Assembly (NCBI GenBank): GCA_016765035.1
Contig: JAESQS010000167.1
Coordinates: forward strand, 1 to 32,319
DNA: 32,319 nt
Direction: 5' to 3'
Origin: Kordiimonadaceae bacterium
GTDB lineage: Bacteria; Pseudomonadota; Alphaproteobacteria; Sphingomonadales; Kordiimonadaceae
The notes under the pieces are model-generated. The model was not told where the DNA came from. It did not search any database and was given only the letters and a program-made list of their open reading frames with translations. Shown in pieces: positions 17,786-27,852 of the stretch; the stretch's first letter is position 1, and the number at the start of each line of letters is the position of its first letter. The translations under genes and the position numbers were made by a program.

Positions 17786-20181
17786 TTAAAAGTTTAACCG
17801 CGCAGTGATCCCATACGTTCGTGGATCATTTGGGAAACCACTCAGGCTACCAGCTTGAGCCACAGAATTAAATATGGACTGAAGGTAATCTGTCTTAGTC
17901 AAGTTTCTGACCCACAAAGAGACTTCTCAACCAGTCGCTTCAACAGAGCGAATGCCAAGGCTTGCATTTACCATTGTTGTTGCCTCCTGCACGGTCAAGT
18001 CAGACAGAGCATCACCAACATTGCGCTCCCCCATATAATAGATCTCACCACGGATAAATCCATTTAGGCTGTCAGTTAATGGCCTGACATAGTCACTGGA
18101 AGCGGATACCGTCCACTTTGGCGCATCAGGCAGCGTTTCTCCGCTTAGGTCACACGGGGGCGCTACACCGGAAGGACACGGCGCATTTACAAACACCTCA
18201 TAAGCGGCATCATTATAGGAAAATGCTAAGGAGGCACTCAGGTTTTCAGTAAGGGCAAAACTAGAGTCAAGCTCAAAGCCTTTCACTGTAATGCTGCCCG
18301 CGTTGCTAAGCTCAAAGCCGATGCCATTAAATACTGATGCTTGGAAGTCCTTTACTTTTTGGTGATATAGCGCAGCATTCATTTGGCCACGTCCTTCCCA
18401 AAAACGCACTTTAGCACCAACCTCAAAGGCAGTGACGTTTTCGGGGAAAAACTCAAATTGATTGTCGTCACTCGCAACATTGTTAGAGGCCCCTCTTGAA
18501 ACGTTAAAGCCCCCTGCTTTATAGCCCACCGAAAAACTGGCGTAGGTATTGAATTGATCACTCCAGCTATGGGATACAATAGCATTGCCTGTCAGCTTAT
18601 CTTCTGAACGGGAGCGATCAAAATCCCGCAGAGGCGAAAATATTTGCAAGCCTGAGAAACCTATAAAGGCACCGCCAAACAAGGTATTTAAATCCAAGGC
18701 GGCAAGTGTATCTTGTACATCAAAGGTACCTGTCGCATCTTTATTCTCTTTGGTGTAACGCAGGCCGCCTGTCAGCGTCGTTTGATCGCTGATGTGGAAA
18801 TCTACTTGGGCAAAGACAGCAAAACTCTCTGATTTAGTATCGAATGCCTCTGAAACCTGCCCAGTCCCTTCGGCAAAAAAGGTGCCTGCTGGCAAGCCTA
18901 GAATAAGCTGCTCAAGAGCATCCAAATTACCGAACCCTTCACAATGGTCCCAAAGCCGGCCAAGAGGTCGAAATACGGCCTTGTATCGGCACCATAAAGT
19001 GACCAGCCAAGGGAATCTAGGCTCTGGTTGGAATAGAAGCCGCCAGCCATCCAATCAACAACCGTGTCCTCTGTTGACGTGAAGCGTACCTCTTGTGTGA
19101 AGATCTGAATAGCGCTTTCCGAGCCATTACGAACAGTTATATCGATATCCGTATAATCGGTGTCAATATCCACCGCAGTTTGAAAATCGCGATATGCTGT
19201 AATCGAGGTTATTTCAAAACCATCTAAATCCACAGTCACTTCTGCAGAAAACCCAAAGTCATCCATTGTGGTATTCAATATGCCATCAAAGCTAACTCTT
19301 CGGTCGAAAGGTGTACTTGGGGCATTTATTGGGCCAATCACAGTGCCACCCAATGCTGCAATTGCACCTTGGGTTGGCCCGTTAAAGACAAAAGGTGCTG
19401 CGCAACAGCGTTCGTCAATCTGAGAATAATCAGCTATCATTCTAACGGATACTGTTTCAGAGGGCTCAAATAACAATTGGCCGCGAAGCGCCCACCTGTC
19501 CTTATCGTTAACCTCGCTTCCATCAAATAGATTAGTAATGAAACCGCTGCGCGAATTAACGTTGCCAGAAAGCCTAAAGGCCACTTTATCGTCAACAATT
19601 GGGCCTGTTACAGTCCCTTTGACAATAACTTGATCGTAGTTTCCGTATGTTGCAGAAACCATGCCTCCTGCATCATATTCGGGTTTTTTCGTTACAAAAG
19701 AGATCACACCCGCAGAGGTATTTTTACCGAATAATGTGCTTTGTGGTCCGCGTAATATTTCTGCGCGTTCTAGGGAAAGAAAATCCCCAATCGCCGTGCC
19801 TGTGCGTGCACGATAGACACCATCCACAAAAATGCCGACTGATGGCTCTATACCGATGTTGAAACTGGATGTACCAAGCCCTCTTATGGCCACAATAACA
19901 TCCCCCGGCGCGGCAGACTGCGTAACATTGAGCGTGGGCGCGAGTGACATTAGACCACGAATATCTGTAATATTCGATTTGCGAATAATGTCGCCTGTAA
20001 TGGCATTAATCGAGATTGGAACGTCTAAGAGTGATTTCGCCCGCTTTTGAGCAGTGACTGTAATCTCTTCCAAAGTAAAACCTTCGGCGTCAGCTCTGTC
20101 TTCAGCAAGCAATGGCTGGCTGGCCATTGCTGCCGCGACTGCCAGCGATGAAATAGATGTGCATAATCTGGTATTGGTCAT
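17786..20181 (-). pseudogene. TonB-dependent receptor, disrupted by frameshift and in-frame TGA
   Basis: ORF 20181-18898 (LEEITVTAQKRAKSLLDVPISINAITGD...SLERAEILRGPQSTLFGKNTSAGVISFVTKKPEYD) continues in another frame as 19054-17927; after the TGA at 17929-17927 the same frame reads EVSLWVRNLTKTDYLQSIFNSVAQAGSLSGFPNDPRTYGITARLNF-stop, a canonical TBDR C-terminus. Confidence 0.88.
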
Positions 20182-20568
20182 ACTACTCCCCTATTTTATT
20201 CTTGAAGCTCTCCTCTTTTGCTCTAGATCGCATCCGGCTAAATATGCATCGCCTGCTCACGCGCGACTTACCATTTGGCACACTCCACAGTGTATCTAGC
20301 AAGTGGGTGTGCCAGAGAGTAAGCGGGGCGTGAGCGGATATGTAACTACGCAAAAAGGATACGATCTAACGGCAGTTTTGAGCTTCCCCCATCCTAAGTA
20401 TTGTTACCTCTTATTAAGGCCCCCTATCAGCAAAGCCGATTGCGCACCATTAACGGAAACTGAATTCTATTTCAGTTTTATTTAAAAAGCAACTGGAAGT
20501 TACCTATCAGCACCTATAGGTATGACTATCTACTATGTTGGTTGAAATATCACGCTTCTATTTTAAGC

Positions 20569-21744
20569 TCATTCCTGCACTACCACAGTGTTTTCAGCGG
20601 CCCAATCTATCGCCCCCTGAACTGTTTTTTGGAAGATATCCTGAGCTTGAACCAATGCCTTATCCTGCCACTTTTCGTCTGTAGGGCACCATAATTCCCG
20701 GCTCTGCCAATAGAATTTTTTACCTCTCTCGGAGGTAATGTCCCGCGTATGTACAAAATAGCGGGATAAAAGCATAGCGCGTAAATTCTCCACTTTCTGC
20801 ATCAGCGGCTCTATAGCTTCATCGGTAAATTCAACAACCCCGCCAGCTACATCCATAGCCGGGGCTACACAACGCTGAACCCCCCACATTAAGATGCCAT
20901 TTCTGTCTGGTCGTCCGCCATCACGGCCAAGACCAGCATCCCATTTTCCGTCTACTATGGCCGGGTCTACATTTTCAGCACCCCACCATGACCGGCAGCG
21001 ACCAAAAAGCTGACCCCCTGGTTTATTGAAATTCAAATAGCCAAAATCATCAGTGCCACAGCGGATCAAAGAATGCCAATCTAGATAGGCTATATGGCGA
21101 ACCTGCTTGTTCAACCGAGCAAGAATGCGCTCCATAACACGCGAAGACCATTCTAATTGCCCCCCGCCATAACCAACGCCAGTAGGCCATCCATATTGGC
21201 CAGCACTCAGTGCATTCTCTACGGCCAACCCGCCATGTTCTTGCAAGAGAGCGGCAAAGGCGCCAAGCGTGTCACCAAACAACGCTTCGTCAAAACGATC
21301 TACTGGTGGTAGTTTATCATGGAGTTTTTCATACAGTGCTGGCGCGCTAGGCACGTCATTAAAGTTGACCCAATTTCTATTCAAGTCCACGTTATTTTCA
21401 TTGTAGCGGGTCATATACGCAAAGCCGAAGGGATTGAGCGCATGGACCATCAGCACAGCCACATCTGATGGCAAATTTGCCAAGGATCCATCCGTAAGAG
21501 CCTGAATTTGTGCCGCAGAACCGCAAAACCCTTCAGGCCCGTGCACACCACTTACACATAAAAGTACAACGCTGGCATCTTCGGCTCCCAGCCAAGCAGT
21601 GTCCACGGACAAGTCAGATCCATCCGCCGTTTTTTCTGAAGGGTGTACATAGGCTTGGCACGTTGCCCCCGCTGTTTCAGCGGCAGCCAAAAAGGCAACC
21701 CGCGCTTCTTGGTAACTATTTGAAAAATATATTGGTCTCGTCAT
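20569..21744 (-). CDS. DUF2817 / M14-like zinc carboxypeptidase-type protein
   Basis: VSGVHGPEGFCGSAAQI (HxxE), VLMVHALNPFGFAYMTRYNENNVDLNRNWVNF, AYLDWHSL; no signal peptide seen, so probably cytoplasmic. Confidence 0.85.
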   Translation of the reverse strand: MTRPIYFSNSYQEARVAFLAAAETAGATCQAYVHPSEKTADGSDLSVDTAWLGAEDASVVLLCVSGVHGPEGFCGSAAQIQALTDGSLANLPSDVAVLMVHALNPFGFAYMTRYNENNVDLNRNWVNFNDVPSAPALYEKLHDKLPPVDRFDEALFGDTLGAFAALLQEHGGLAVENALSAGQYGWPTGVGYGGGQLEWSSRVMERILARLNKQVRHIAYLDWHSLIRCGTDDFGYLNFNKPGGQLFGRCRSWWGAENVDPAIVDGKWDAGLGRDGGRPDRNGILMWGVQRCVAPAMDVAGGVVEFTDEAIEPLMQKVENLRAMLLSRYFVHTRDITSERGKKFYWQSRELWCPTDEKWQDKALVQAQDIFQKTVQGAIDWAAENTVVVQE

Positions 21745-21851
21745 TTAGCTTTTCATTTTCTATTATTCTGAAGCAACTCATTGCCTATAAAATGGACCGA
21801 TTGACGGCCAAACATGGTGTTTCTCCCATACCGCCTAGCATATTCTTTTTT

Positions 21852-21863
21852 TTATTTAAATAA
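21852..21863. promoter_or_regulatory. Candidate operator palindrome TTATTTAAATAA in a divergent promoter region
   Basis: 12-bp perfect palindrome, about 108 bp upstream of the DUF2817 start and 114 bp upstream of the TetR start. Confidence 0.45.
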
Positions 21864-21976
21864 GAAAAATAATGAAAAAGCTTTAAATGATATCAGTAGG
21901 TTCTCACTTGCCAAAACAAATGAGGGCGACTAGCCTGTGAAAATCATCAACTCTTATAGAGATCGTAGCAGTCACT

Positions 21977-22615
21977 ATGGCGAGACCCGCAAAACTAACC
22001 GCGCAGCCCGCTAAAAAGGCAGTACAGCAACGCGGTGAAAAAACAAAAAAGAGATTTGTTGAAGCAACCTTGAAGCTGGCAAGCAAAGCGCCAATGCATC
22101 TAGTAACCTCTAAAAATATTTCCGAGGAAGCGGGTACTGCATGGGCCTCGGCGCAGTATTTTTTGGGCAGCAAAGAGGACTTGATGGTCGCGTCAATCCG
22201 ACATGCGTCAGAACAATTTATCAAAATATGTGAAAAAGAATTCTCTCGCCCCTCCTATTCCAAAGAAGATTTGGAAACCGTGGTTTTCTTCTTTTGGCGT
22301 GCGGCTAACAAAAGCAAGGCGGTGCTAAACCACGAGATTGCAATTAGCTGTTTGCATGACAAAGCTGTTACTGAGCTAAACCGAGAAATAATCCTGCATA
22401 CAATGGATTTAACAATAAAATATGTTGAAGAAAAAATCACAGAATTTTACCCTAACGCATGCATCGAACACTTTCAAAACCTACTCTTCGTGATAGAAAC
22501 TTTTTTCACCGGGCTGCATTTCCGCCGGGACTTTACACGGCCTGATGTTGCCGAAAGAAAGTTAGATCTTCTTAGTAAATTATGGGTGAATGCATTACAT
22601 GGCTGTGCTCAATAG
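21977..22615 (+). CDS. TetR-family transcriptional regulator
   Basis: KTKKRFVEATLKLASKAPMHLVTSKNISEEAGTAWASAQYFLGSKEDLMVASI HTH followed by an all-helical ligand-binding-like region. Confidence 0.85.
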   Translation: MARPAKLTAQPAKKAVQQRGEKTKKRFVEATLKLASKAPMHLVTSKNISEEAGTAWASAQYFLGSKEDLMVASIRHASEQFIKICEKEFSRPSYSKEDLETVVFFFWRAANKSKAVLNHEIAISCLHDKAVTELNREIILHTMDLTIKYVEEKITEFYPNACIEHFQNLLFVIETFFTGLHFRRDFTRPDVAERKLDLLSKLWVNALHGCAQ

Positions 22616-22677
22616 TTTCAGAAACACTTTATCTTTTCTAATAATTTATTTAGTTGAATAAAATATAAATTCACTTT

Positions 22678-23970
22678 ATGAACAATGTGGAAAGCTGCAT
22701 TGGCCAAATATGGCAAGTAGAAAAGAGTGAGCGAAAAATGGTGACAGTTGCAGAAACCTTGACCGAAACCAATGGTACAATACCCGCAGCCGTCACGCCT
22801 CTAATTTCCGGCCCTCTCGAAATCTTTATGGTTTTGGTCTTTATTGTTTGCGGCCTGATTTGGTTAAGCGAAAAGCCTCCCTTCTCCCGCATCTTTAAAA
22901 CACTGCCGCTGGTTATTTGGGTAGTGCTCATTCCCGCTATGCTGACAGGGTTCGGCATCATACCAACAGGCTTGGACCTCTATTTAGACATCGGTAAAAT
23001 CGGATTACCTCTCTCTCTTTTTTATCTGATCATTTCATGTGACCTGAAAGGCATCAGTAAACTCGGCAAGCCAGCCATCATAGCGGCCTTAGGGGGCACA
23101 CTTGGCATAGCCATCGGCGGCACACTAGTCGTGATGATATTTGCCACGGGAGACAATGCTGGCCTTTGGCAAGGCTTTGCCGTTATTTCAGCGGGCTGGA
23201 TTGGCGGCACTGCAAACGGCGTAGCTGTACAGCAGGGGTTACAGGCTCCTGCCGATATTATCGCACCCTTGATACTGATGCAGACACTGACAGGTTTCAT
23301 CTGGCTCATGCTCTTGCTATCATTTGCTCGGCACCAAAAGTGGCTAACGAACATTCTACAGAGCCAGCACAAAGACACACCACATGTCGCAGCATCAGTT
23401 ACAGATGATGCAAAGGAAAAATTTTCGCTAAAAGCTCTTACTGGCCTGCTCGCCCTTGGTTTTCTGGCATTAATTGTATCTGGTGCAATTGGCCAAGCCC
23501 TTCCAGAAATAGGCACCCCAACGATTGTCTCTCACGCTACCTGGGTAATATTGCTCATCTCATCGCTTGCGATTTTCGTGTCCAGCAGCCGCACAATAAA
23601 AGTACCCACAGACCAAGCATCAAACTTCGGCTATCTGTTTCTTTATATGATGCTCGCTTCCTTGGGGACGCAGCTTGATTTTTCAGCCTTTGACCAAGTC
23701 GGTATCTATTTCCTCGCAGGATTTATGTGGCTGGCAGTCCATATTATTGTGCTGTTACTCGTTGCTCGTCTATTTCGCTTACCGGCGGCGATGGTGGCAA
23801 TTGGTAGCATGGCCAATATTGGCGGTATCGTTACGACACCCCTCGTCGCAAGCTATTATGACAAAAAATTGGTGCCACTGGCATTACTCATGGCAATAGG
23901 GACACAAATCATCGGAATTTATTTGCCATTTCTCCTAGCAAGCCTCTTCGCAGCATTAGCCTTACCTTAA
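22678..23970 (+). CDS. DUF819 family integral membrane protein (putative transporter)
   Basis: Multi-TM protein: LPLVIWVVLIPAMLTGFGIIPTG...SLFYLIISCDLKGISKLGKPAIIAALGGTLGIAIGGTLV...GWIGGTANGVAVQQ, MANIGGIVTTPLVASYY. Alternative ATG at 22738. Confidence 0.88.
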   Translation: MNNVESCIGQIWQVEKSERKMVTVAETLTETNGTIPAAVTPLISGPLEIFMVLVFIVCGLIWLSEKPPFSRIFKTLPLVIWVVLIPAMLTGFGIIPTGLDLYLDIGKIGLPLSLFYLIISCDLKGISKLGKPAIIAALGGTLGIAIGGTLVVMIFATGDNAGLWQGFAVISAGWIGGTANGVAVQQGLQAPADIIAPLILMQTLTGFIWLMLLLSFARHQKWLTNILQSQHKDTPHVAASVTDDAKEKFSLKALTGLLALGFLALIVSGAIGQALPEIGTPTIVSHATWVILLISSLAIFVSSSRTIKVPTDQASNFGYLFLYMMLASLGTQLDFSAFDQVGIYFLAGFMWLAVHIIVLLLVARLFRLPAAMVAIGSMANIGGIVTTPLVASYYDKKLVPLALLMAIGTQIIGIYLPFLLASLFAALALP

Positions 23971-24001
23971 CAGCGACGAGAAACATCGTTTTCAAGCCTC
24001 T

Positions 24002-24022
24002 TTATTTAATTTGCTTAAATAA
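24002..24022. promoter_or_regulatory. Candidate operator: 8-bp inverted repeat TTATTTAA-N5-TTAAATAA
   Basis: Perfect arms 24002-24009 / 24015-24022, 83 bp upstream of the TBDR start at 24105. Confidence 0.45.
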
Positions 24023-24104
24023 GATATTTATGCATATAGTCCCGTCATAAATAAATTCAGCCCTACATCTTAAAGCCAACGGCTGGAACCAGGAGGAATT
24101 AATT

Positions 24105-26276
24105 ATGAAGATATGTACTACACATACAGCTAACCTTAAAACCGTAACATCAATACTAGCACTTAGCCTATCTGCCACAGCCATGACACATACCGTGTCA
24201 GCCGCAGGCCAAGACGATGAGTTCGCGTTTGAAGAAATCATCGTAACAGGTGAGAAGCGCGCGAAATCGCTGCAGGACACACAAGTTAGTGTTGCCGTTT
24301 TAACTGGCGAGACGCTCAACCGCCAAGTAGTGATTGACATCGAAGAAGCCCTACTGCGGATTGGTAACGCCGATATTGCAACAACGGGTGATCTTTCAAT
24401 CCGTGGAATTAGCAAACAAGGCCCAACCGGTGGCGTCCCCACCAACCGCATGGTGCTTGGTTATTATGTGGATGGCATTGCCTTAAGTGGTCAAGCTCAA
24501 CGCTTTGCGCTCTCCAATTGGGATATTGGCCAGATCGAAGTTTTGCGCGGTCCTGTTACGACAGTTCAAGGGCGCAATGCACTTGCAGGCGGCTTAATCA
24601 TTACTACAGGCACTCCTGAAAATGAATGGGGCGGCAAAGCGCGCATAAGCTACGGTGAGCACAACACTTACCAACTTGCTGCGGCACTCACAGGCCCGCT
24701 TGTTGAAGATATTCTCGCTTTCCGCGTTTCAGTTGATCACAATAAATCTGATGGCTATGTAACCAACACGACCAGAAACGAAGACGACTACGGACAGTCT
24801 GACTCGACTACTATTCGAGGCAAGCTTCGCTTTGAGCCGGCTAGCCTGCCAGATTTCACTGCCACAGCCGCTTTTACCCATATCACTATGGATAGAACTG
24901 CTGGCATGGTTGAAATACTAGGCCCTGACTTTGAAGCACGCACCTCAATCTCTGGCGCGCCAACAGTTTCAAAAACGGATGGTATAAGCCTGTACTCACT
25001 CACAATGGATTATGATTTTTCAGATCATTTCTCAGTAAGGTCCGTAACAGCCTACCAAGAAAGTGATGTGATCAACGAAGGGCCGTTTCAAGAAACTGAC
25101 CCGAATAATCCTCAGCGTACCACCTTTGGTCTCTTTGAAGATTCCCTCTTTTCACAAGAGCTTTTATTCACTTACACCAGTGACCGTTTCACAGCCCTAA
25201 CGGGATTTTATTACGCAGATATAGAAAACCGTCAGGAACGTGGCGGCACTTTTGAAGCTGGCCTTTTCAATCCTCAGCTATTTGGCTTGGATGCCGTCAA
25301 TGTCTCTCCTCTCACCGAAGAAATCAGCAACTATGCAGGGTTCCTTGATCTCAGCTTTCAGCTCAATGAATGGCTTGAGCTGACAGGCGGCATACGGATA
25401 GACAAAGAAAATAACTCTTTCACGCGCTCTTCAAGCGGCCTTTCCATCCCGGCCCTATCCTTAGACCTATTCCCTGCGTTACCGGCAACGACGACGGAAA
25501 ACAGCGGCGGCACAGAGGTTCTTCCTAAAATTGGTGTTGTTGCATCCCTGAATGACGATGTATCCCTAGGCTTCACCTATTCACGTGGATACCGCCCAGG
25601 AGGCTCTGGTGTAAACCTTATCGAACTCTTGCGCACTGGGCAGCCAGATTTCTTTGAATATGATGCCGAGCAAACCGATAACTATGAAGTTAGTTTCCGG
25701 TCACAGTGGTTTGAGCGCGCTCTAACAATCAACGCTAATGCCTATATGATTGACTGGAGCAACCAACAAGTGAATATATTTGGCTCGTTTGGTGCTGGGT
25801 TTGATGACACAATTATTACAAACGCAGGGGCTTCCACCGTGAAGGGCCTCGAAGTTGAAATCACAGGTCACATTGGCAGGCTGGATCTATTCACAAGCTT
25901 CGCCTTCTCCGATACAGAATTCGATGAATTCATCGCTAACGGTCAGGACTTTCAGGGACTAGAATTTTCCCGCAGCCCTAACTTTTCCGGGTCTGCAGGG
26001 TTCTCCTACGACTTTGAAAATGGCTTTTTCCTGTCTGGAAACGTGAACCATATGGGCTCATCTTACCAGAATAACGAGAACAGCATTTCACTAGATAGCT
26101 ATACAATTGTGAATGTAACTGCGGCTTATGAAGGGGAAAACTACCGGGTCTTTGCTTTCGCGAAAAATCTTTTCGACGAAACAGCAACGACGCAGATATC
26201 CTTCGAAGGGCCTGCAGAACTCCGCCGCCTACGCCCTCCGCGCTATATTGGTGCTGGTGTAGAGTTTAGCTTCTAA
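24105..26276 (+). CDS. TonB-dependent receptor, intact
   Basis: 723 aa; signal peptide, FEEIIVTGEKRAKSLQDTQVSVAVLTGETL, plug IGQIEVLRGPVTTVQGRNALAGGLIITTGTPENEWGG, C-terminus RPPRYIGAGVEFSF; aggagg RBS. Confidence 0.95.
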   Translation: MKICTTHTANLKTVTSILALSLSATAMTHTVSAAGQDDEFAFEEIIVTGEKRAKSLQDTQVSVAVLTGETLNRQVVIDIEEALLRIGNADIATTGDLSIRGISKQGPTGGVPTNRMVLGYYVDGIALSGQAQRFALSNWDIGQIEVLRGPVTTVQGRNALAGGLIITTGTPENEWGGKARISYGEHNTYQLAAALTGPLVEDILAFRVSVDHNKSDGYVTNTTRNEDDYGQSDSTTIRGKLRFEPASLPDFTATAAFTHITMDRTAGMVEILGPDFEARTSISGAPTVSKTDGISLYSLTMDYDFSDHFSVRSVTAYQESDVINEGPFQETDPNNPQRTTFGLFEDSLFSQELLFTYTSDRFTALTGFYYADIENRQERGGTFEAGLFNPQLFGLDAVNVSPLTEEISNYAGFLDLSFQLNEWLELTGGIRIDKENNSFTRSSSGLSIPALSLDLFPALPATTTENSGGTEVLPKIGVVASLNDDVSLGFTYSRGYRPGGSGVNLIELLRTGQPDFFEYDAEQTDNYEVSFRSQWFERALTINANAYMIDWSNQQVNIFGSFGAGFDDTIITNAGASTVKGLEVEITGHIGRLDLFTSFAFSDTEFDEFIANGQDFQGLEFSRSPNFSGSAGFSYDFENGFFLSGNVNHMGSSYQNNENSISLDSYTIVNVTAAYEGENYRVFAFAKNLFDETATTQISFEGPAELRRLRPPRYIGAGVEFSF

Positions 26277-26300
26277 GCTTTTCTTTCTTGAACAATTGTT

Positions 26301-26334
26301 GGCAGCATGGCTTTTTGTCGTGCTGCCTTTTTTT
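26301..26334 (+). terminator. Rho-independent terminator
   Basis: ggcagca ... tgctgcc stem followed by ttttttt, 24 nt after the TBDR stop. Confidence 0.85.
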
Positions 26335-26366
26335 ATATTTCAGGCCCTATAAATGAGATTGCAGGT

Positions 26367-27815
26367 ATGATTGACCTCCTTTTTTACACTGGTATTTTAC
26401 TGATCCTCGCTTTTCTATCCCGGCGTATATCAAACCGTGTCGGAAAAAATTGGCTCTCACGTGGCCTAACTACAGCCGCCAGCTTCTGCCTCTTGTTTGC
26501 TACATTTATTTTCTGGGCTACACCGTCTATCAATCTACCGTTACCCAGTGGCACACATACTGTTGGGCTTTCTCACTGGGTCATAAACACTGACAGAACT
26601 GAGCCCTTCACACTCAACCCTTCAGACAAACGTAAATTACACATCAAGGTGTGGTACCCGACAGCCGACGTATCAAACATTGACTTTTTACACTATAGAC
26701 CAGCCCCAAAATTAGCTGCCTATGCGTCACCAAACATGGCGCCTGTTCATGCAGCCCTTATCGGATCCATCGGACCTCTGTCGTTTTTAGAGCCTCGCCT
26801 GAAAAAGGCCTTAGCAGAAGCCAAGCTCAGTACCTATGCCGGGCCAGCCCCGCTCAAGACAAACGAAAAATTCCCAGTCCTGCTTTTTTCCCATGGGCAC
26901 CGAGCGCATTTGGATTTTTTTTCGACAACGATGCAAGATCTGGCGAGCCACGGTTATATCGTTATCGGCATCAATCACAGCTATGAAGTACCTCATTCCA
27001 TAATGCCCACAGGCGAAACTTTTAGTCGCACCGACCATATAATGGAACATAGTGCAGCCTCTGATGCACAAACCTATCAAAGCTACGAAAAGCAACTAGC
27101 AACGCTTACCAACAACATCAACAACATCACGTCGAACGGTGGGTTTGAAGCGAATAAAGAGCGTTTCGCGCAAGCTTACAATGCCATTATCGACACGCCA
27201 CAAGACTTGACCTACGACCTGCCTATTCGCGTAGCTGACATGTTGAGTACGATTCAATTTATGGAACATGCCGCCAAACAAGCCTCGGCTTCTGCGCTTT
27301 TGAAAATGATGGACTTGTCTAAGGTTGGTGCATTTGGCATGTCATTTGGTGGGCCCACATCCGCGGAATTTTGTCGTCAATACGGGAAATGTATTGCAGC
27401 CGCCAATATTGATGGCAAAAACTGGGGCGACATGCTGCGCGCGCCCCTGGATGTACCTATGCTCTGGATTGCAGGCACCTATACTCAAGGCGAGCGCTTT
27501 GATGTGCCTTATACCCTTGAAAACTGGCAGGCCAGCGCCTTCCGCGTTTTGGTGCCCGGGGCTACGCACCAAGCCTTCACTGATGTGCCCTTTCTGTCCC
27601 CTCTCCTCGATGTTGCCGTGCTGGAGTTTCCTTACAACTTCATGCCCCGTGGGCACAGGGAGGACATCCACCGTGTTACAAACGGTGCACTCGTTGCATT
27701 GTTTGATCATTATGCAAAGGACAAAGCCTTCAATTTAAACATGCTGGAAACTGCTCTTGAAGGGGTTATTGTTGAAGAGTATACCGCAAAAATAAACCCC
27801 GCCCCTTTAGACTAA
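26367..27815 (+). CDS. Alpha/beta hydrolase, PAF-acetylhydrolase-like, with N-terminal TM segments
   Basis: KFPVLLFSHGHRAHLDFFSTTMQDLASHGYIVIGINHSYEVP; GAFGMSFGGPTSAEFCRQYGKCIAAANIDGKNWG; ATHQAFTD. ATG 26367 chosen because the ORF-track start (26307) lies inside the terminator. Confidence 0.82.
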   Translation: MIDLLFYTGILLILAFLSRRISNRVGKNWLSRGLTTAASFCLLFATFIFWATPSINLPLPSGTHTVGLSHWVINTDRTEPFTLNPSDKRKLHIKVWYPTADVSNIDFLHYRPAPKLAAYASPNMAPVHAALIGSIGPLSFLEPRLKKALAEAKLSTYAGPAPLKTNEKFPVLLFSHGHRAHLDFFSTTMQDLASHGYIVIGINHSYEVPHSIMPTGETFSRTDHIMEHSAASDAQTYQSYEKQLATLTNNINNITSNGGFEANKERFAQAYNAIIDTPQDLTYDLPIRVADMLSTIQFMEHAAKQASASALLKMMDLSKVGAFGMSFGGPTSAEFCRQYGKCIAAANIDGKNWGDMLRAPLDVPMLWIAGTYTQGERFDVPYTLENWQASAFRVLVPGATHQAFTDVPFLSPLLDVAVLEFPYNFMPRGHREDIHRVTNGALVALFDHYAKDKAFNLNMLETALEGVIVEEYTAKINPAPLD

Positions 27816-27825
27816 GGGAGCGGGG
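27797..27825. terminator. GC-rich hairpin between convergent genes, possible bidirectional terminator
   Basis: ccccgcccctttagactaagggagcgggg, imperfect stem overlapping the hydrolase stop codon, between convergent stops at 27815 and 27853. Confidence 0.6.
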
Positions 27826-27852
27826 CTTCTAAACCATTCTATAACGGTATGC

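Noticed and set aside
26307-26366. Upstream start of the PAF-AH-like ORF at 26307
   Set aside because: This segment is the terminator hairpin and T-run of the preceding TBDR; ATG 26367 gives a sensible TM N-terminus.
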